This document shows positions 45,616 through 54,800 of a stretch of DNA of 64,000 nt, piece by piece; the first letter of the stretch is position 1, and the number at the start of each line of letters is the position of its first letter. Below the pieces are notes generated by a model. It was not told the DNA's origin, made no database searches, and saw only the letters and a list, made by a program, of their open reading frames with translations. Source of the DNA: Lapillicoccus jejuensis. Its GTDB lineage: Bacteria; Actinomycetota; Actinomycetes; Actinomycetales; Dermatophilaceae. The stretch lies in contig NZ_VFMN01000001.1 in assembly GCF_006715055.1 (NCBI RefSeq), positions 3,968,001 through 4,032,000 of the forward strand, written 5' to 3'. A program made the translations under genes and the position numbers.

Positions 45616-47742
45616 TCAGGCGTCGATGCGGGCGCGGTCCAGCGCCGCGGCGGAGTCGATGATGAAGTCCTTGCGCGGGGCGACGTCGTTGCCCATGAGC
45701 AGCTCGAAGACCGACTCGGCGCGCTCGGCCTCGGTGAGCGTCACCCGGCGCAGGGTGCGGTGGCGCGGGTCCATCGTCGTCTCGGCCAGCTGGTCGGCGT
45801 CCATCTCGCCGAGGCCCTTGTAACGCTGCGGCGGCTCCTTGACCCGCTTGCCGCGCTTCTCCAGCGACGCACGGGTGCGGCGCATCTCGGCCTCGTTGTA
45901 GGTGTAGACGTAGTCGTTGCGCTTGTTCTGGTTGATGACCTCGAGCCGGTGCAGCGGCGGCATCGCCGCGTAGACCCGGCCGGCCTCGACCAGCGGACGC
46001 ATGTAGCGGAAGAACAGCGTCAGCAGCAGGGTGCGGATGTGCGCACCGTCGACGTCGGCGTCGCTCATGACGATGACCTTGCCGTAGCGCGCGGAGTCGA
46101 GGTCGAAGGTGCGTCCCGACCCGGCGCCGATGACCTGGATGATCGCGGCGCACTCGGCGTTCTTGAGCATCTCGGCGACGGACGCCTTCTGGACGTTGAG
46201 GATCTTGCCGCGGATCGGCAGCAGCGCCTGGTACTCGCTGTTGCGCGCCTCCTTGGCCGTGCCGAGCGCGCTGTCGCCCTCGACGATGAACAGCTCGGAG
46301 CGGCCGACCTCGTGGGTGCGGCAGTCCTTGAGCTTGCCCGGCAGCGACGAGGACTCGAGCGCGGTCTTGCGGCGCTGGGTCTCCTTGTGCAGCCGCGCGC
46401 TGATCCGCGACTTCATCTCGGAGACGACCTTCTCCAGCAGCAGGGCCGGGCCGCCCTTCTGCCCGCGCGGCGGGTTGGTGATCCGGTCGGTCAGCTCCTG
46501 CTCGATGACGCGCGAGACGATCGCCCGGACCGCGGAGGTGCCGAGGACCTCCTTGGTCTGCCCCTCGAACTGCGGCTCGGCGAGCCGGACGGTGACGACG
46601 GCGGTCAGGCCGGCGGCGATGTCGTCCTTCTCGACCTTGTCGGTGCCGACCTTGAGCCGGCGGGCGTTGAGCTCGAGCTGCTTGCGGAAGACCTTGAGCA
46701 GCGCCTGCTCGAAGCCCTGGACGTGGGTGCCGCCCTTGGGGGTGGTGATGATGTTGACGTAGGACTGCATCCGGGTGTCGTAGCCGGTGCCCCAGCGCAG
46801 CGCGACGTCGACGGTGCACTCGCGCTCGAGCTCGGTCGGGGTCATCTGCCCGGTCGCGTCGAGCACCGGCACCGTCTCGCGGAACGTGCCGGAGCCCTGC
46901 AGCCGCCACACGTCGGTGACGGGCGCGTCCGGGGCGAGGAACTCGACGAACTCGGTGATCCCGCCGTCGTGGTGGAAGACCTCCTCGCTCGGGCCGGACT
47001 CCCCCGGCGTGCCGGGAAGCCCGCGCTCGTCGCGGACGACGAGCTGGAGCCCGGGGATGAGGAACGAGGTCTGCCGGGCGCGGTCGGCCAGCGCGGCGTA
47101 GTCGAGCTCGGCGTCCTTCTCGAAGATCTGGTGGTCCGGCCAGAACCGGATGCGGGTGCCGGTGACGCCGCGGCGGGCCTTGCCGACCAGCCGCAGCTCG
47201 CTGCCCTTGACGTAGGGCGTGAAGGGCGCGTCGGGGCCGGGCGCACCGCCGGTCGCCGTGTCGTCGTACACCCCCGGCTCGCCGCGCCGGAAGCTCATCC
47301 CGTAGGTCTTCCCGGCCCGGTCGACCTCGACGTCGAGCCGCCCGGAGAGGGCATTGACCACCGAGGCGCCGACGCCGTGCAGACCGCCGGTGGCGGCGTA
47401 CGACGACCCGCCGAACTTGCCGCCCGCGTGCAGCTTGGTGAAGACGACCTCGACGCCGGTCAGCCCGGTGCGCGGCTCGATGTCGACGGGGATGCCGCGG
47501 GCCCGGTCGCGGACCTCGACCGAGCGGTCGGGGTGCAGGACGACGTCGATCCGCTCGCCGTGGCCGGCGAGGGCCTCGTCGACCGCGTTGTCGATGATCT
47601 CCCACAGGCAGTGCATCAGCCCCTTGCTGTCGCGGGACCCGATGTACATCCCCGGGCGCTTGCGGACCGCCTCGAGGCCCTCGAGGACCTGCAGGTGGCG
47701 GGCGGTGTAGGCGCCGGGGTCGGTGCGGGCGACGGTGGACAA
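45616..47742 (-). CDS. parE: DNA topoisomerase IV subunit B (GyrB/ParE family)
   Basis: The 708-residue protein has the GHKL ATPase domain (WEIIDNAVDEALAG, about 48; TGGLHGVGASVVNALS, about 118), transducer domain, and TOPRIM domain with FIVEGDSA (about 455) and VMSDADVDGAHIRTLL (about 535). It is the partner of the ParC-type subunit at 35649. The start is TTG at 47742, an unusual choice, but AAGGGA lies about eight bases upstream and no in-frame ATG or GTG fits the family's N-terminus better. It is on the same strand as the MoxR operon, with its own promoter-like TACCCT upstream. Confidence 0.92.
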   Translation of the reverse strand: MSTVARTDPGAYTARHLQVLEGLEAVRKRPGMYIGSRDSKGLMHCLWEIIDNAVDEALAGHGERIDVVLHPDRSVEVRDRARGIPVDIEPRTGLTGVEVVFTKLHAGGKFGGSSYAATGGLHGVGASVVNALSGRLDVEVDRAGKTYGMSFRRGEPGVYDDTATGGAPGPDAPFTPYVKGSELRLVGKARRGVTGTRIRFWPDHQIFEKDAELDYAALADRARQTSFLIPGLQLVVRDERGLPGTPGESGPSEEVFHHDGGITEFVEFLAPDAPVTDVWRLQGSGTFRETVPVLDATGQMTPTELERECTVDVALRWGTGYDTRMQSYVNIITTPKGGTHVQGFEQALLKVFRKQLELNARRLKVGTDKVEKDDIAAGLTAVVTVRLAEPQFEGQTKEVLGTSAVRAIVSRVIEQELTDRITNPPRGQKGGPALLLEKVVSEMKSRISARLHKETQRRKTALESSSLPGKLKDCRTHEVGRSELFIVEGDSALGTAKEARNSEYQALLPIRGKILNVQKASVAEMLKNAECAAIIQVIGAGSGRTFDLDSARYGKVIVMSDADVDGAHIRTLLLTLFFRYMRPLVEAGRVYAAMPPLHRLEVINQNKRNDYVYTYNEAEMRRTRASLEKRGKRVKEPPQRYKGLGEMDADQLAETTMDPRHRTLRRVTLTEAERAESVFELLMGNDVAPRKDFIIDSAAALDRARIDA

Positions 47743-47787
47743 GCGGGGGTCCCTTCTGGCCTTGCGAGGTGCTGCACGTGCGTCGGC

Positions 47788-47793
47788 AGGGTA
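47788..47793 (-). promoter_or_regulatory. -10 element of parE
   Basis: TACCCT on the minus strand, giving a predicted leader of about 40 bases that contains the AAGGGA ribosome site. Confidence 0.4.
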
Positions 47794-48005
47794 TCCGGCG
47801 GCACCGACGCGCCTCCTCAGACTCGCCAGGACCCTGCCGATGGAGAAGGTGGCAGGGTCGTCCGCGCGGCGGCGCCATCGTCCGTCAGGTCACAGCCGGA
47901 GGACGGATGGGTCACATCGCGGCACCCTCCCTGCCGGGAAGAGCACGGCGTGTTTGACTGTTGCTACGGCAGTCCGGCGACGCGAACCAGCGGCGCAGGA
48001 CGGAC

Positions 48006-48021
48006 GTCATAGCGATATGAC
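48006..48021. promoter_or_regulatory. GTCATA-N4-TATGAC inverted repeat, possible operator
   Basis: The six-base arms are exact reverse complements with a four-base centre (GCGA), in an AT-richer patch about 60 bases before the DUF7455 gene. Either a dimeric regulator site or part of the promoter. Confidence 0.35.
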
Positions 48022-48081
48022 CCGACGGGGGTGACGGCCGACCACCGTCCCCTCGGAACCGACACCAGAGAGAAGGCAGAC

Positions 48082-48297
48082 GTGAACACGACGCTGGCTC
48101 CCAGCCTCAGCGCGGCCGACCGGTGCGACCGTTGCGGCGCCCAGGCCTACATTCGCGCCCGCCTCACGACCGGCGGCGAGCTGCTGTTCTGCGCGCACCA
48201 CGGGCGGCAGCACCTCCCGCAGCTCCAGTCCCAGGCGAGCGAGATCCAGGACGAGACCGACCGTCTCGGCCGTGACCAGGAGGACGCCGTCCGCTGA
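48082..48297 (+). CDS. DUF7455 small zinc-binding protein
   Basis: The 71-residue protein has RCDRCGAQAYIRARLTTGGELLFCAHHGRQH, that is CxxC followed by CxHH, a compact zinc-ribbon-like site shared with the actinobacterial DUF7455 family. Function unknown. GTG at 48082 has AGAAGG about seven bases upstream. It is followed by two GC-rich hairpins, consistent with a short, separately transcribed and possibly abundant message. Confidence 0.85.
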   Translation: MNTTLAPSLSAADRCDRCGAQAYIRARLTTGGELLFCAHHGRQHLPQLQSQASEIQDETDRLGRDQEDAVR

Positions 48298-48322
48298 CGG
48301 CCGTCCTCCCCCCGACGATCCG

Positions 48323-48344
48323 GGGGCGGTTCGGTGACCGCCCC
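48323..48344 (+). terminator. Hairpin terminator after the DUF7455 gene
   Basis: GGGGCGGT (48323-48330) pairs with ACCGCCCC (48337-48344) around a six-base loop, 25 bases after the stop codon. Confidence 0.65.
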
Positions 48345-48350
48345 TCCTCC

Positions 48351-48390
48351 GGCCCCGGCCGGCCCGCACCAGCGGGCCGCGACCGGGGCC
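48351..48390 (+). terminator. Second nested hairpin after the DUF7455 gene
   Basis: GGCCCCGG pairs with CCGGGGCC and encloses GGCCCGC-ACCA-GCGGGCC. Two consecutive strong stems in 70 bases would insulate the next gene. Confidence 0.55.
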
Positions 48391-48434
48391 TCGTCGTCGG
48401 TGGCGGCGGCGGGTCCGCGTGGGAGGGTGGGCGC

Positions 48435-48917
48435 GTGGGCGTGACGCTGACGGTGCTCCTCATGCTCGTGGGCATGGTCGGCATCGTCGTGCCCGTCCTG
48501 CCGGGCCTGGCGCTCGTGGCGGCGTCGACGGCGGTGTGGGCCGGGCTGCACCACGACCGCCGGGCGTGGGTCGTGGTCGGGGTGTGCGCCGTCGTCTACC
48601 TCGTCGGCCTCGTCGTGCGGTACCTCGTGCCCGGCCGGCGGCTGCGGGGCGCGGGGGTGGGCTCGTGGACGCTGGCGCTGTCCGTCGTCGTCGCCCTCGT
48701 CGCCGGGGTCCTGCTGCCCGTCGTCGGCGCGCCCGTGGGGTTCGTCGGCGCGATCTTCCTCGTCGAGGCGGGCCGGCACCGCGACGCCGCGCGGGCGTGG
48801 CGGGTGACCCGGTCCGCCCTGGCCGCCGTCGGGGTGTCCGTCCTCGTCGAGCTGACGGCGGCGTGGGTCGTCGCCAGCACCTGGGCCGCGGGCGTGCTCC
48901 TGCTCGGCGCCGCGTAG
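48435..48917 (+). CDS. DUF456-like membrane protein
   Basis: The 160-residue protein has five to six hydrophobic segments over nearly its whole length, with small Gly/Pro-rich turns (GIVVPVLPGLAL; GVLLPVVGAPVGFVGAIFLVE) typical of DUF456 proteins. Function unknown; location is the cytoplasmic membrane. GTG at 48435 has GGGAGG nine bases upstream. It is convergent with the DUF3040 gene (87-base gap with a CCGTACGG word). Confidence 0.8.
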   Translation: MGVTLTVLLMLVGMVGIVVPVLPGLALVAASTAVWAGLHHDRRAWVVVGVCAVVYLVGLVVRYLVPGRRLRGAGVGSWTLALSVVVALVAGVLLPVVGAPVGFVGAIFLVEAGRHRDAARAWRVTRSALAAVGVSVLVELTAAWVVASTWAAGVLLLGAA

Positions 48918-49004
48918 GCGGCGTCGGACGACGCCGTACGGCGCCCCGCCGGTCAGGTGCGCGGCCCCGCCGGTGAGGGGCGCTGGCTGCTCAGCCGACC
49001 GCGG

Positions 49005-49415
49005 TCACCAGGTGTTGTCGTCGCGACGACGGTCCCAGCGCTCCTCGAGGCGCTGCATGAACGTCGCGCCGCGTCGCTTGGTCGGCCGCGCCGGGCGGCC
49101 GCCGGTCGAGGCCCGGCGCACGGTGCCGTCGGCGTCGACGGTGCCGAGGGCGGCCTTCTTGGCCGGGGTGAAGGCGAACGCGCCTCCGGCGACCATGAGG
49201 GCAAAGCCGACCGCGCCGAGCCAGATGAGGCCGTTGAGTGCGGAGAGGACCACGAGGGCCAGACCGGCGACGACGCCGACGACGCCGAGGATGAGGCGGC
49301 GGCGGTTGCGACCGAGTCCGTGGTTCGTGATGTGCGACGCGAATCGCGGATCCTCGGCATAGAGGGCTTGCTCCATCTGCTGGAGCACCTTCTGCTCATG
49401 TTCCGAGAGCGGCAC
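49005..49415 (-). CDS. DUF3040 membrane protein
   Basis: The 136-residue protein starts PLSEHEQKVLQQMEQALYAEDPRFAS, the DUF3040 signature, has two membrane segments (about 45-85) and a basic C-terminal tail. GTG at 49415 is chosen over the upstream in-frame ATG because GGGAGG lies six bases before it and the product then matches the family start. In M. tuberculosis (Rv2169c) and Streptomyces a DUF3040 gene lies beside mraZ and the division cluster; mraZ is not in this window. Function unknown. Confidence 0.9.
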   Translation of the reverse strand: MPLSEHEQKVLQQMEQALYAEDPRFASHITNHGLGRNRRRLILGVVGVVAGLALVVLSALNGLIWLGAVGFALMVAGGAFAFTPAKKAALGTVDADGTVRRASTGGRPARPTKRRGATFMQRLEERWDRRRDDNTW

Positions 49416-49507
49416 CGCGACCTCCCAACGCACCGGGGCATTCATCAGTAGGACGACTGACGGCCCGGCTGAGTTCGCCGTCTGACTCGTCTACTCGTGC
49501 TGCTGTC

Positions 49508-49513
49508 ACTGTA
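49508..49513 (-). promoter_or_regulatory. -10 element of the DUF3040 gene
   Basis: TACAGT on the minus strand gives a leader of about 85 bases before the GTG. Confidence 0.35.
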
Positions 49514-49530
49514 AGTCCTCGGGCTGGGAG

Positions 49531-49572
49531 CCCGCGACAGAAGTCCCACGGTTGTCTCACGACTGTCGCGGG
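49531..49572 (-). terminator. Inverted repeat after dinB
   Basis: CCCGCGACAG (49531-49540) and CTGTCGCGGG (49563-49572) are exact reverse complements with a 22-base loop, starting three bases past the dinB stop. It would end the polymerase transcript before the DUF3040 promoter. Confidence 0.6.
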
Positions 49573-49574
49573 TG

Positions 49575-50837
49575 TCACGCCCGTCGGGGCCCGGCGGGGA
49601 CCGTGCGGCGGCCGGGGACGCCGGGGTCCTTGACCAGGGAGGCCGGGCGGACCGCACCGGCGCCGAACCGGGCGCTGGCCCGGTCGACCGCCCGGTCGGC
49701 GTCGCGCCAGCCCTGCTCGGGCTCGTCGAGGGTGGGCTGGATCGGGGCGCCGGCCGCCTCGAGGAGCCCCTCCATCCGGACCCCGACCAGCCGCAGCCGG
49801 GCCCGCTGCAGCCCGAGGCCGTCGAAGAGCGAGCGCGCCGTCGCGTAGACGTCGCGGGAGACGTCGGTGGGGTCGCGCAGCGTGCGCGAGCGGGTGATCG
49901 TCGTGAAGTCGGAGAAGCGGACCTTGAGGGTGACGGTGCGGCCCACGAGCCCGGCGGCGCGCACCCGCGCCGCCACCCGGTCGCTGAGGCGCAGCAGCTC
50001 GCGGTGGATGACGACGGGGTCGTCGACGTCCTGCCCGAAGGTCTCGTCCGAGCCGATGCTCTTCTCTCGCTGGGTGCGCACCACCACCCGTTCGTCGCGG
50101 CCCCAGGCCAGGTGGTGCAGGTGGGTGCCGGTGGCGTCGCCGAGCGCGGCGCGCAGCGTCTCGACGGGGACGTGGGCGAGGTCGGCCACGGTCCGCAGCC
50201 CGAGCCGCTCGAGGGTCTCCTCGGTGCGCTCCCCCACCCCCCACAGCGCGCCGACGGGCAGCTGGTGGAGGAAGCCGAGCACCTCGGCGACGGGGACGAC
50301 GATCATCCCGTCGGGCTTGGCCAGGCCGGAGGCGAGCTTGGCGACGAACTTCGTCGAGGCCACCCCGACCGAGCAGGTGATGCCCTGCTCGTCGGCGATG
50401 GTGTCGCGCAGCAGCTGGGCGATCCGGGTCGGCGGCCCGAGCCGGCGGGTCGCGCCGGCCACGTCGAGGAACGCCTCGTCGAGCGACATCGGCTCGACGA
50501 GGTCGGTGACCGAGCGGAACGTCGCCATGATCGCGTCGGAGATCTGCGCGTACCGGGTGAAGTCCGGGGCGACGACGACCCCCTGCGGGCACAGCCGGCG
50601 GGCGCGCGACATCGGCATCGCCGCGGTGACGCCGTAGCGGCGCGCCTCGTACGTCGCCGACAGGACCACCGAGCGGGCGCCGCCGCCGATGATGACGGGC
50701 AGACCGCGCAGCTCCGGCCGGTCGATGAGCGAGGCCGAGGCGTAGAAGGCGTCCATGTCGACGTGCAGGACGGTGCACCCGGTGTCGTCGGGCTCCCCCG
50801 CCGGGCGGCGCGGCGCGGCGTACTGCCGCCGGCTCAC
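49575..50837 (-). CDS. dinB: DNA polymerase IV (Y-family)
   Basis: The 420-residue translesion polymerase has the catalytic HVDMDAFYAS (about residues 25-34) and MSLDEAFLDVAG (about 115-126), the helix-hairpin-helix thumb (ALWGVGERTEETLERLGL) and the little-finger domain (about 255-370). Active-site acidic residues are intact. No evident QLxLF clamp-binding tail is seen. GTG at 50837. It lies 84 bases after the methyltransferase gene and is the last gene in a co-directional series that starts with an SOS box at 58154, so it may be damage-inducible by read-through. Confidence 0.93.
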   Translation of the reverse strand: MSRRQYAAPRRPAGEPDDTGCTVLHVDMDAFYASASLIDRPELRGLPVIIGGGARSVVLSATYEARRYGVTAAMPMSRARRLCPQGVVVAPDFTRYAQISDAIMATFRSVTDLVEPMSLDEAFLDVAGATRRLGPPTRIAQLLRDTIADEQGITCSVGVASTKFVAKLASGLAKPDGMIVVPVAEVLGFLHQLPVGALWGVGERTEETLERLGLRTVADLAHVPVETLRAALGDATGTHLHHLAWGRDERVVVRTQREKSIGSDETFGQDVDDPVVIHRELLRLSDRVAARVRAAGLVGRTVTLKVRFSDFTTITRSRTLRDPTDVSRDVYATARSLFDGLGLQRARLRLVGVRMEGLLEAAGAPIQPTLDEPEQGWRDADRAVDRASARFGAGAVRPASLVKDPGVPGRRTVPAGPRRA

Positions 50838-50921
50838 GGCCCGCCCCCCTCGGGACGAGCCCGTACGGCGCCCCGCGGGTCGGGTGCGGTGGGCGTCGGG
50901 TCGGTCGCGGTGGGACGCCGG

Positions 50922-51761
50922 TCAGGCGCGGCGGGCGACGGCGTGCAGGTGCGCGCCGAGACCGCCGAGGACGGCGGCGTGCTCCGGGTGCGTCGTCGCG
51001 GCCTCCTCGAGGGCGAGGTAGGCCTCGCGCCGGCGCGGGTCGTCGAGGATGGCCGCGGGGACGAGGTCGCCGAGGACGCGGACGCCCTGGAGGTGGTCCA
51101 CGGCGAGGCCGGCGCCGTCGAGCAGGCGCTGCAGGCCGGGGAGGTCGAACCGGCGCGGCAGCGGGTCGGCGCTCCCGGCGCGACCGTCGTCGCTGGTGAG
51201 GACGGCGAGCGCGGCGTCGAGGTCCCCGACCAGGGCGCGGGCGAGGACGGCGGCCAGCCGGCCGGCCACGGTGACCGACAGCCGTCCCCCGGGCTCGAGG
51301 ACGCCGGCCAGCGCGGCGAGCGTCGCCGCCGGGTCGTCGACGACCTCGAGGACGCCGTGGCAGCAGACGAGGTCGTAGGGGCCGTCCAGGGCGGCGTCGC
51401 TCGTCCCGTCGCTCGTCCCGTCGCTCGTCCCGTCGCTCGTCCCGTCGCTCGTCCCGGCGTGGCCCAGCGAGTCGGCGTCGCCCTGGACCGCGGTGACCCG
51501 GTCGGCCACCCCGGCCTCGGCGGCCCGGCGGGTGAGCGCCGCGAGGGCGTCGGGGCTGGGGTCGAGGACGGTGACCGCGTGCCCGAGGCCGGCGAGGTGG
51601 ACGGCGAGGCCGCCGGTCCCGCCGCCGAGGTCGAGGACGCGCAGCGGGCGCCCGAGCCGCGCCTGCTCGTCGACCAGGAGCCGGTCGAGCGTGGCGCCGA
51701 CGGCGTGGGTCCGCAGGGCCGCGGCCCCGGCCCGTGCGGCCGGACGTCGTTCCTCGGCCAC
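50922..51761 (-). CDS. SAM-dependent methyltransferase
   Basis: The 279-residue class I methyltransferase has LRVLDLGGGTGGLAVHLAG (about 40-58), VTVLDPSPDAL, and CCHGVLEVVDD (about 135), fitting the small-molecule or tRNA (CmoA-like) type; the substrate is unknown. Between motifs I and IV it carries five copies of a 12-bp repeat coding GTSD, an unusual loop insertion. GTG at 51761 follows GGAGGG. The gene begins 76 bases after the dnaE2 stop and precedes dinB on the same strand. Confidence 0.85.
   Translation of the reverse strand: MAEERRPAARAGAAALRTHAVGATLDRLLVDEQARLGRPLRVLDLGGGTGGLAVHLAGLGHAVTVLDPSPDALAALTRRAAEAGVADRVTAVQGDADSLGHAGTSDGTSDGTSDGTSDGTSDAALDGPYDLVCCHGVLEVVDDPAATLAALAGVLEPGGRLSVTVAGRLAAVLARALVGDLDAALAVLTSDDGRAGSADPLPRRFDLPGLQRLLDGAGLAVDHLQGVRVLGDLVPAAILDDPRRREAYLALEEAATTHPEHAAVLGGLGAHLHAVARRA
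51396..51455. repeat. Five 12-bp tandem repeats in the methyltransferase gene
   Basis: GTCGCTCGTCCC is repeated five times without change, encoding GTSD units. Confidence 0.92.
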
Positions 51762-51837
51762 CGGGACCGCCCTCCGTCCTCCAGCCCGTCGTCACCCGGG
51801 CTCCGGGACGGCCCGCTCGCGTACTGGTCCCTCAACA

Positions 51838-54800
51838 CTAGTGCCCCGAGCTTCCCGGGCTGGAGTGCCACAGCTTGCGCGGCGGGACGGCGAGGACGTC
51901 GACGTCGTCGTGGCTCTCGCGGCCCTCGTAGCCCTCGCGGCTCTCATGGCTCTCGTGGTTCTCGTGGCTCTCCCCCTCGGGACGTCCGGGGCGGTCGGGC
52001 CAGGACGGCGCGACGGCGTCGGGCACGACGTGGGCGCCCGCCATCGCGCGCGAGCCACGGGTGTCGCCGCCGGCCGGGCGCACGTCGGCGTACGGCGACT
52101 GCTTGAACCCGGAGGCGTGCAGCAGCACCCGTCGGGTGTGGACCCCGTCGACCTGGTGGCCGACCCCGCCCGACGCCGCCCCGGAGGGCGCCGCGTCGCG
52201 AGGTCCGGCGGACGCGGCGGACGCGGCGGGGGGCAGGTGGTCGAGCCGGCCACCGCCCATGCCCCCGGCCCGGCCGGTGCGGCCGACGCCACCGGGACCG
52301 ACGTCGCCGTACGGCTGCTCCGGCACCCACGCCGCCCCGGCGCGGCGGTCGTCGACCTGGCCGGTGACCCGGTCGCCGCCGGGGGCACCGCGGGTCTCGT
52401 CGGTGCGGTCGCCGCCGCGCTCGCGCCCTCCTCCGGCCCGGGTCCGGGCGGCCGGGGTGGTCTGCTCGGGGGCGACGCTGCCGATGCCGGCCGCGGACGC
52501 GACCCCGGCGGCGCTGCGGGCGCGGGCCTCGTCGTCGGCGGCCCGGACGGCGCGGTGGACGCCGTCGAGGCCACCGCGGGTCCAGGCCTCCCACAGCGCG
52601 GACAGCTCCCACGCACCCGTGGCGCGGACCGACACCCCGCGCGGCCCGGTCCGGCGCACGACCCCGCGGACGAGGAGCATCCAGGAGTGGAAGACGGTGC
52701 CGGCGTACGGGCCCTGGACGTCCTCGAAGAACGTCGCGTCCGACGGGCCGGTGGCGTCGTCGAGGGTGAGGAAGACGACCCGGCGACCCGAGCGCACCGG
52801 CGGGGTCTGGGTGGCGACCTTGACGCCGGCGATCCACACCTCGCTGCGGCTGCGGGCCCGGAGCAGGTCGCGCGAGCGGGTGACCCCGAGGGCGTCGAGC
52901 ATCGGCGCGTAGAAGTCGACGACGTGCGCGCTGGCGTCGAGGCCGAGGATGTCGAGCTCGGCGCGCACCCGCTCGGGCCCGGTCATCTCCGGCAGGCCGG
53001 TGCCGCGCTCGAGCCGTGGGGTGTCGCCGAGGTCGAGGGTGAGCTGGGCCGCCTGGCGGTCGGCGGGCACGGCCGGGCGGGCGGAGCGCGACTGCGACGC
53101 CGCCAGCCGGGCGACGTCGACGTCGCCGCCCCAGCGGGCGCTGCCCCGGCCGGTCCCCGAGCCCGACGGCCCGCCCTCCCGGGCGATGCGCAGGGCGTCG
53201 GCGACCGCCGTCCGCGACCCGGGGGTCCCGGGGTCGGGCGCCTCGCCCGACGGGGCGACGCGCTCACCGGGACCCGCACCGGGACGGGCCCCGGCACCGG
53301 TCCCGGGGCGCGTCGCGGCCCAGTCGGCGGGACGGGGGCCGGCGCTGGGGTCGCCGTCGGGCACCCGGCTGGTGACGACCGTGCGGGCCGAGGAGGTCGC
53401 GGCGGCGACCCGGGACCGTGACCCGCCCCGGCCGCTCCCCGCGGCACGTGACCACCGGTCGAGCTCGGCCACGTGCAGCAGCAGGTCGCGCCGGGTCACC
53501 CGGCCGCGGCGACCCGGACCCGTCGCCGACGGGACGGCGGCGACGAGGTCGTCGGCCGCCCGCGGCGCGGGGTCGGTCGCGGGGTCGGTCGCGGGGTCGG
53601 TCGCGGGGTCGGTCGCGGGGTCGGTCGCGGGGTCGGTCGCGGGGTCGGTCGCGGGGTCGGTCGCCGGGTCGGTCGCCGGGTCGGTCGCCGGGTCGGGCGC
53701 CGGGTCGAGCGAGCCGGCGGAACCGTCCGCGGACGTGGCGGCCGGGAAGGGCGAGACCCGCGGACGGTGGGCGCGCCGGGTCGCCGCCCCGATCCCGTAG
53801 ACGGCGTCGAACGCCCCGGCGAGGACGAGCCGCTCGGCGACGGGTCGCGAGACCCGGGCGCGGCGCCAGAAGTCGGCGAGGGTGGCGTACGGCCGGCCGG
53901 CGACGATCCGCTCGACCTCGGCGGCGCTGATCCCCTTGACGTCGGCCAGCGACAGCCGGATCCCGTAGGCGCTGCCGTCGGGCAGGTCGGGGTTCTCCGG
54001 CGCCCGGGGACCACGACGCTCCCCCGCAGCGCCCCGACCACCTCGACCGGCGAGGTCACCGGCGTCGTCGAGGTCGTCGGCGAGCCGCTCGACGACGTAC
54101 TGACCGCAGGAGGCGTTGACGTCGAGCCCGAGGACGGTGATCCCGAGGCTGCGGGCGTCGTCGAGGATGAGCCGCTTGGGGTACATCCCCGGGTCGTGGG
54201 TGAGGACGCCGGACAGGAAGGCCGCCGGGTGGTGGGTCTTGAGCCAGGCCGACTGGTAGGTGGGCAGCGCGAAGGCGGCGGCGTGGGCCTTGCAGAACCC
54301 GAACGACGCGAACGCCTTGAGGACCTCCCAGATCCGGTCGGCCACCTCGGTCGGGTAGCCGCGGGCCAGGGCCGCCGGGCGCCACCACGCGAGGACCTGG
54401 GCCTGCCCCTGGGGCGAGCCCATGGCCCGCCGGACCTCGTCGGCCTCGGCGAGGGTGACCCCGGTCGTCTCGGCGACGATGAGCAGGACCTGCTCGTGGA
54501 AGACGACGACGCCCTCGGTCTCCTGCAACGCCGGGATGAGGGTGGGGTGGAGGAACTCCGGCTGCGCCCACCCCTGCCGGGCGTTGAGGAAGGGCACGAT
54601 CATGTCCGACTTCACCGGTCCGGGCCGGAAGAGCGAGATGTCGGTGACGATGTCCTCGAACGACTCGGGGCCGAACTTGCCGATGAGCTCGCGCTGGCCG
54701 GGGCTCTCGATCTGGAAGCACCCGAGGGTGTGCGTCGTGCGGATCATCCGGAAGGTCGCCTCGTCGTCGAGCGGCACCTGGGCGCGGTCGTCGAGGTCGA

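Larger units (their letters stand above)
47743..48081. other. 339-bp gene-free divergent control region
   Basis: No gene is visible between parE and the DUF7455 gene. For parE the minus strand offers TACCCT at 47788-47793 as -10. Towards the rightward gene there is TTGACT at 47954-47959 without a clear -10, and the small inverted repeat at 48006-48021. Confidence 0.55.

Noticed and set aside
48298-48434. 6C-type small RNA
   Set aside because: Two GC-rich stems are present, but the paired C-run loops of that RNA are not clear; terminators after the DUF7455 gene explain them.
53569-53700. Regular 12-bp repeats read as a CRISPR-like or minisatellite array
   Set aside because: There are no spacers and the period is 12 bases inside an open frame; it is a coding tandem repeat.
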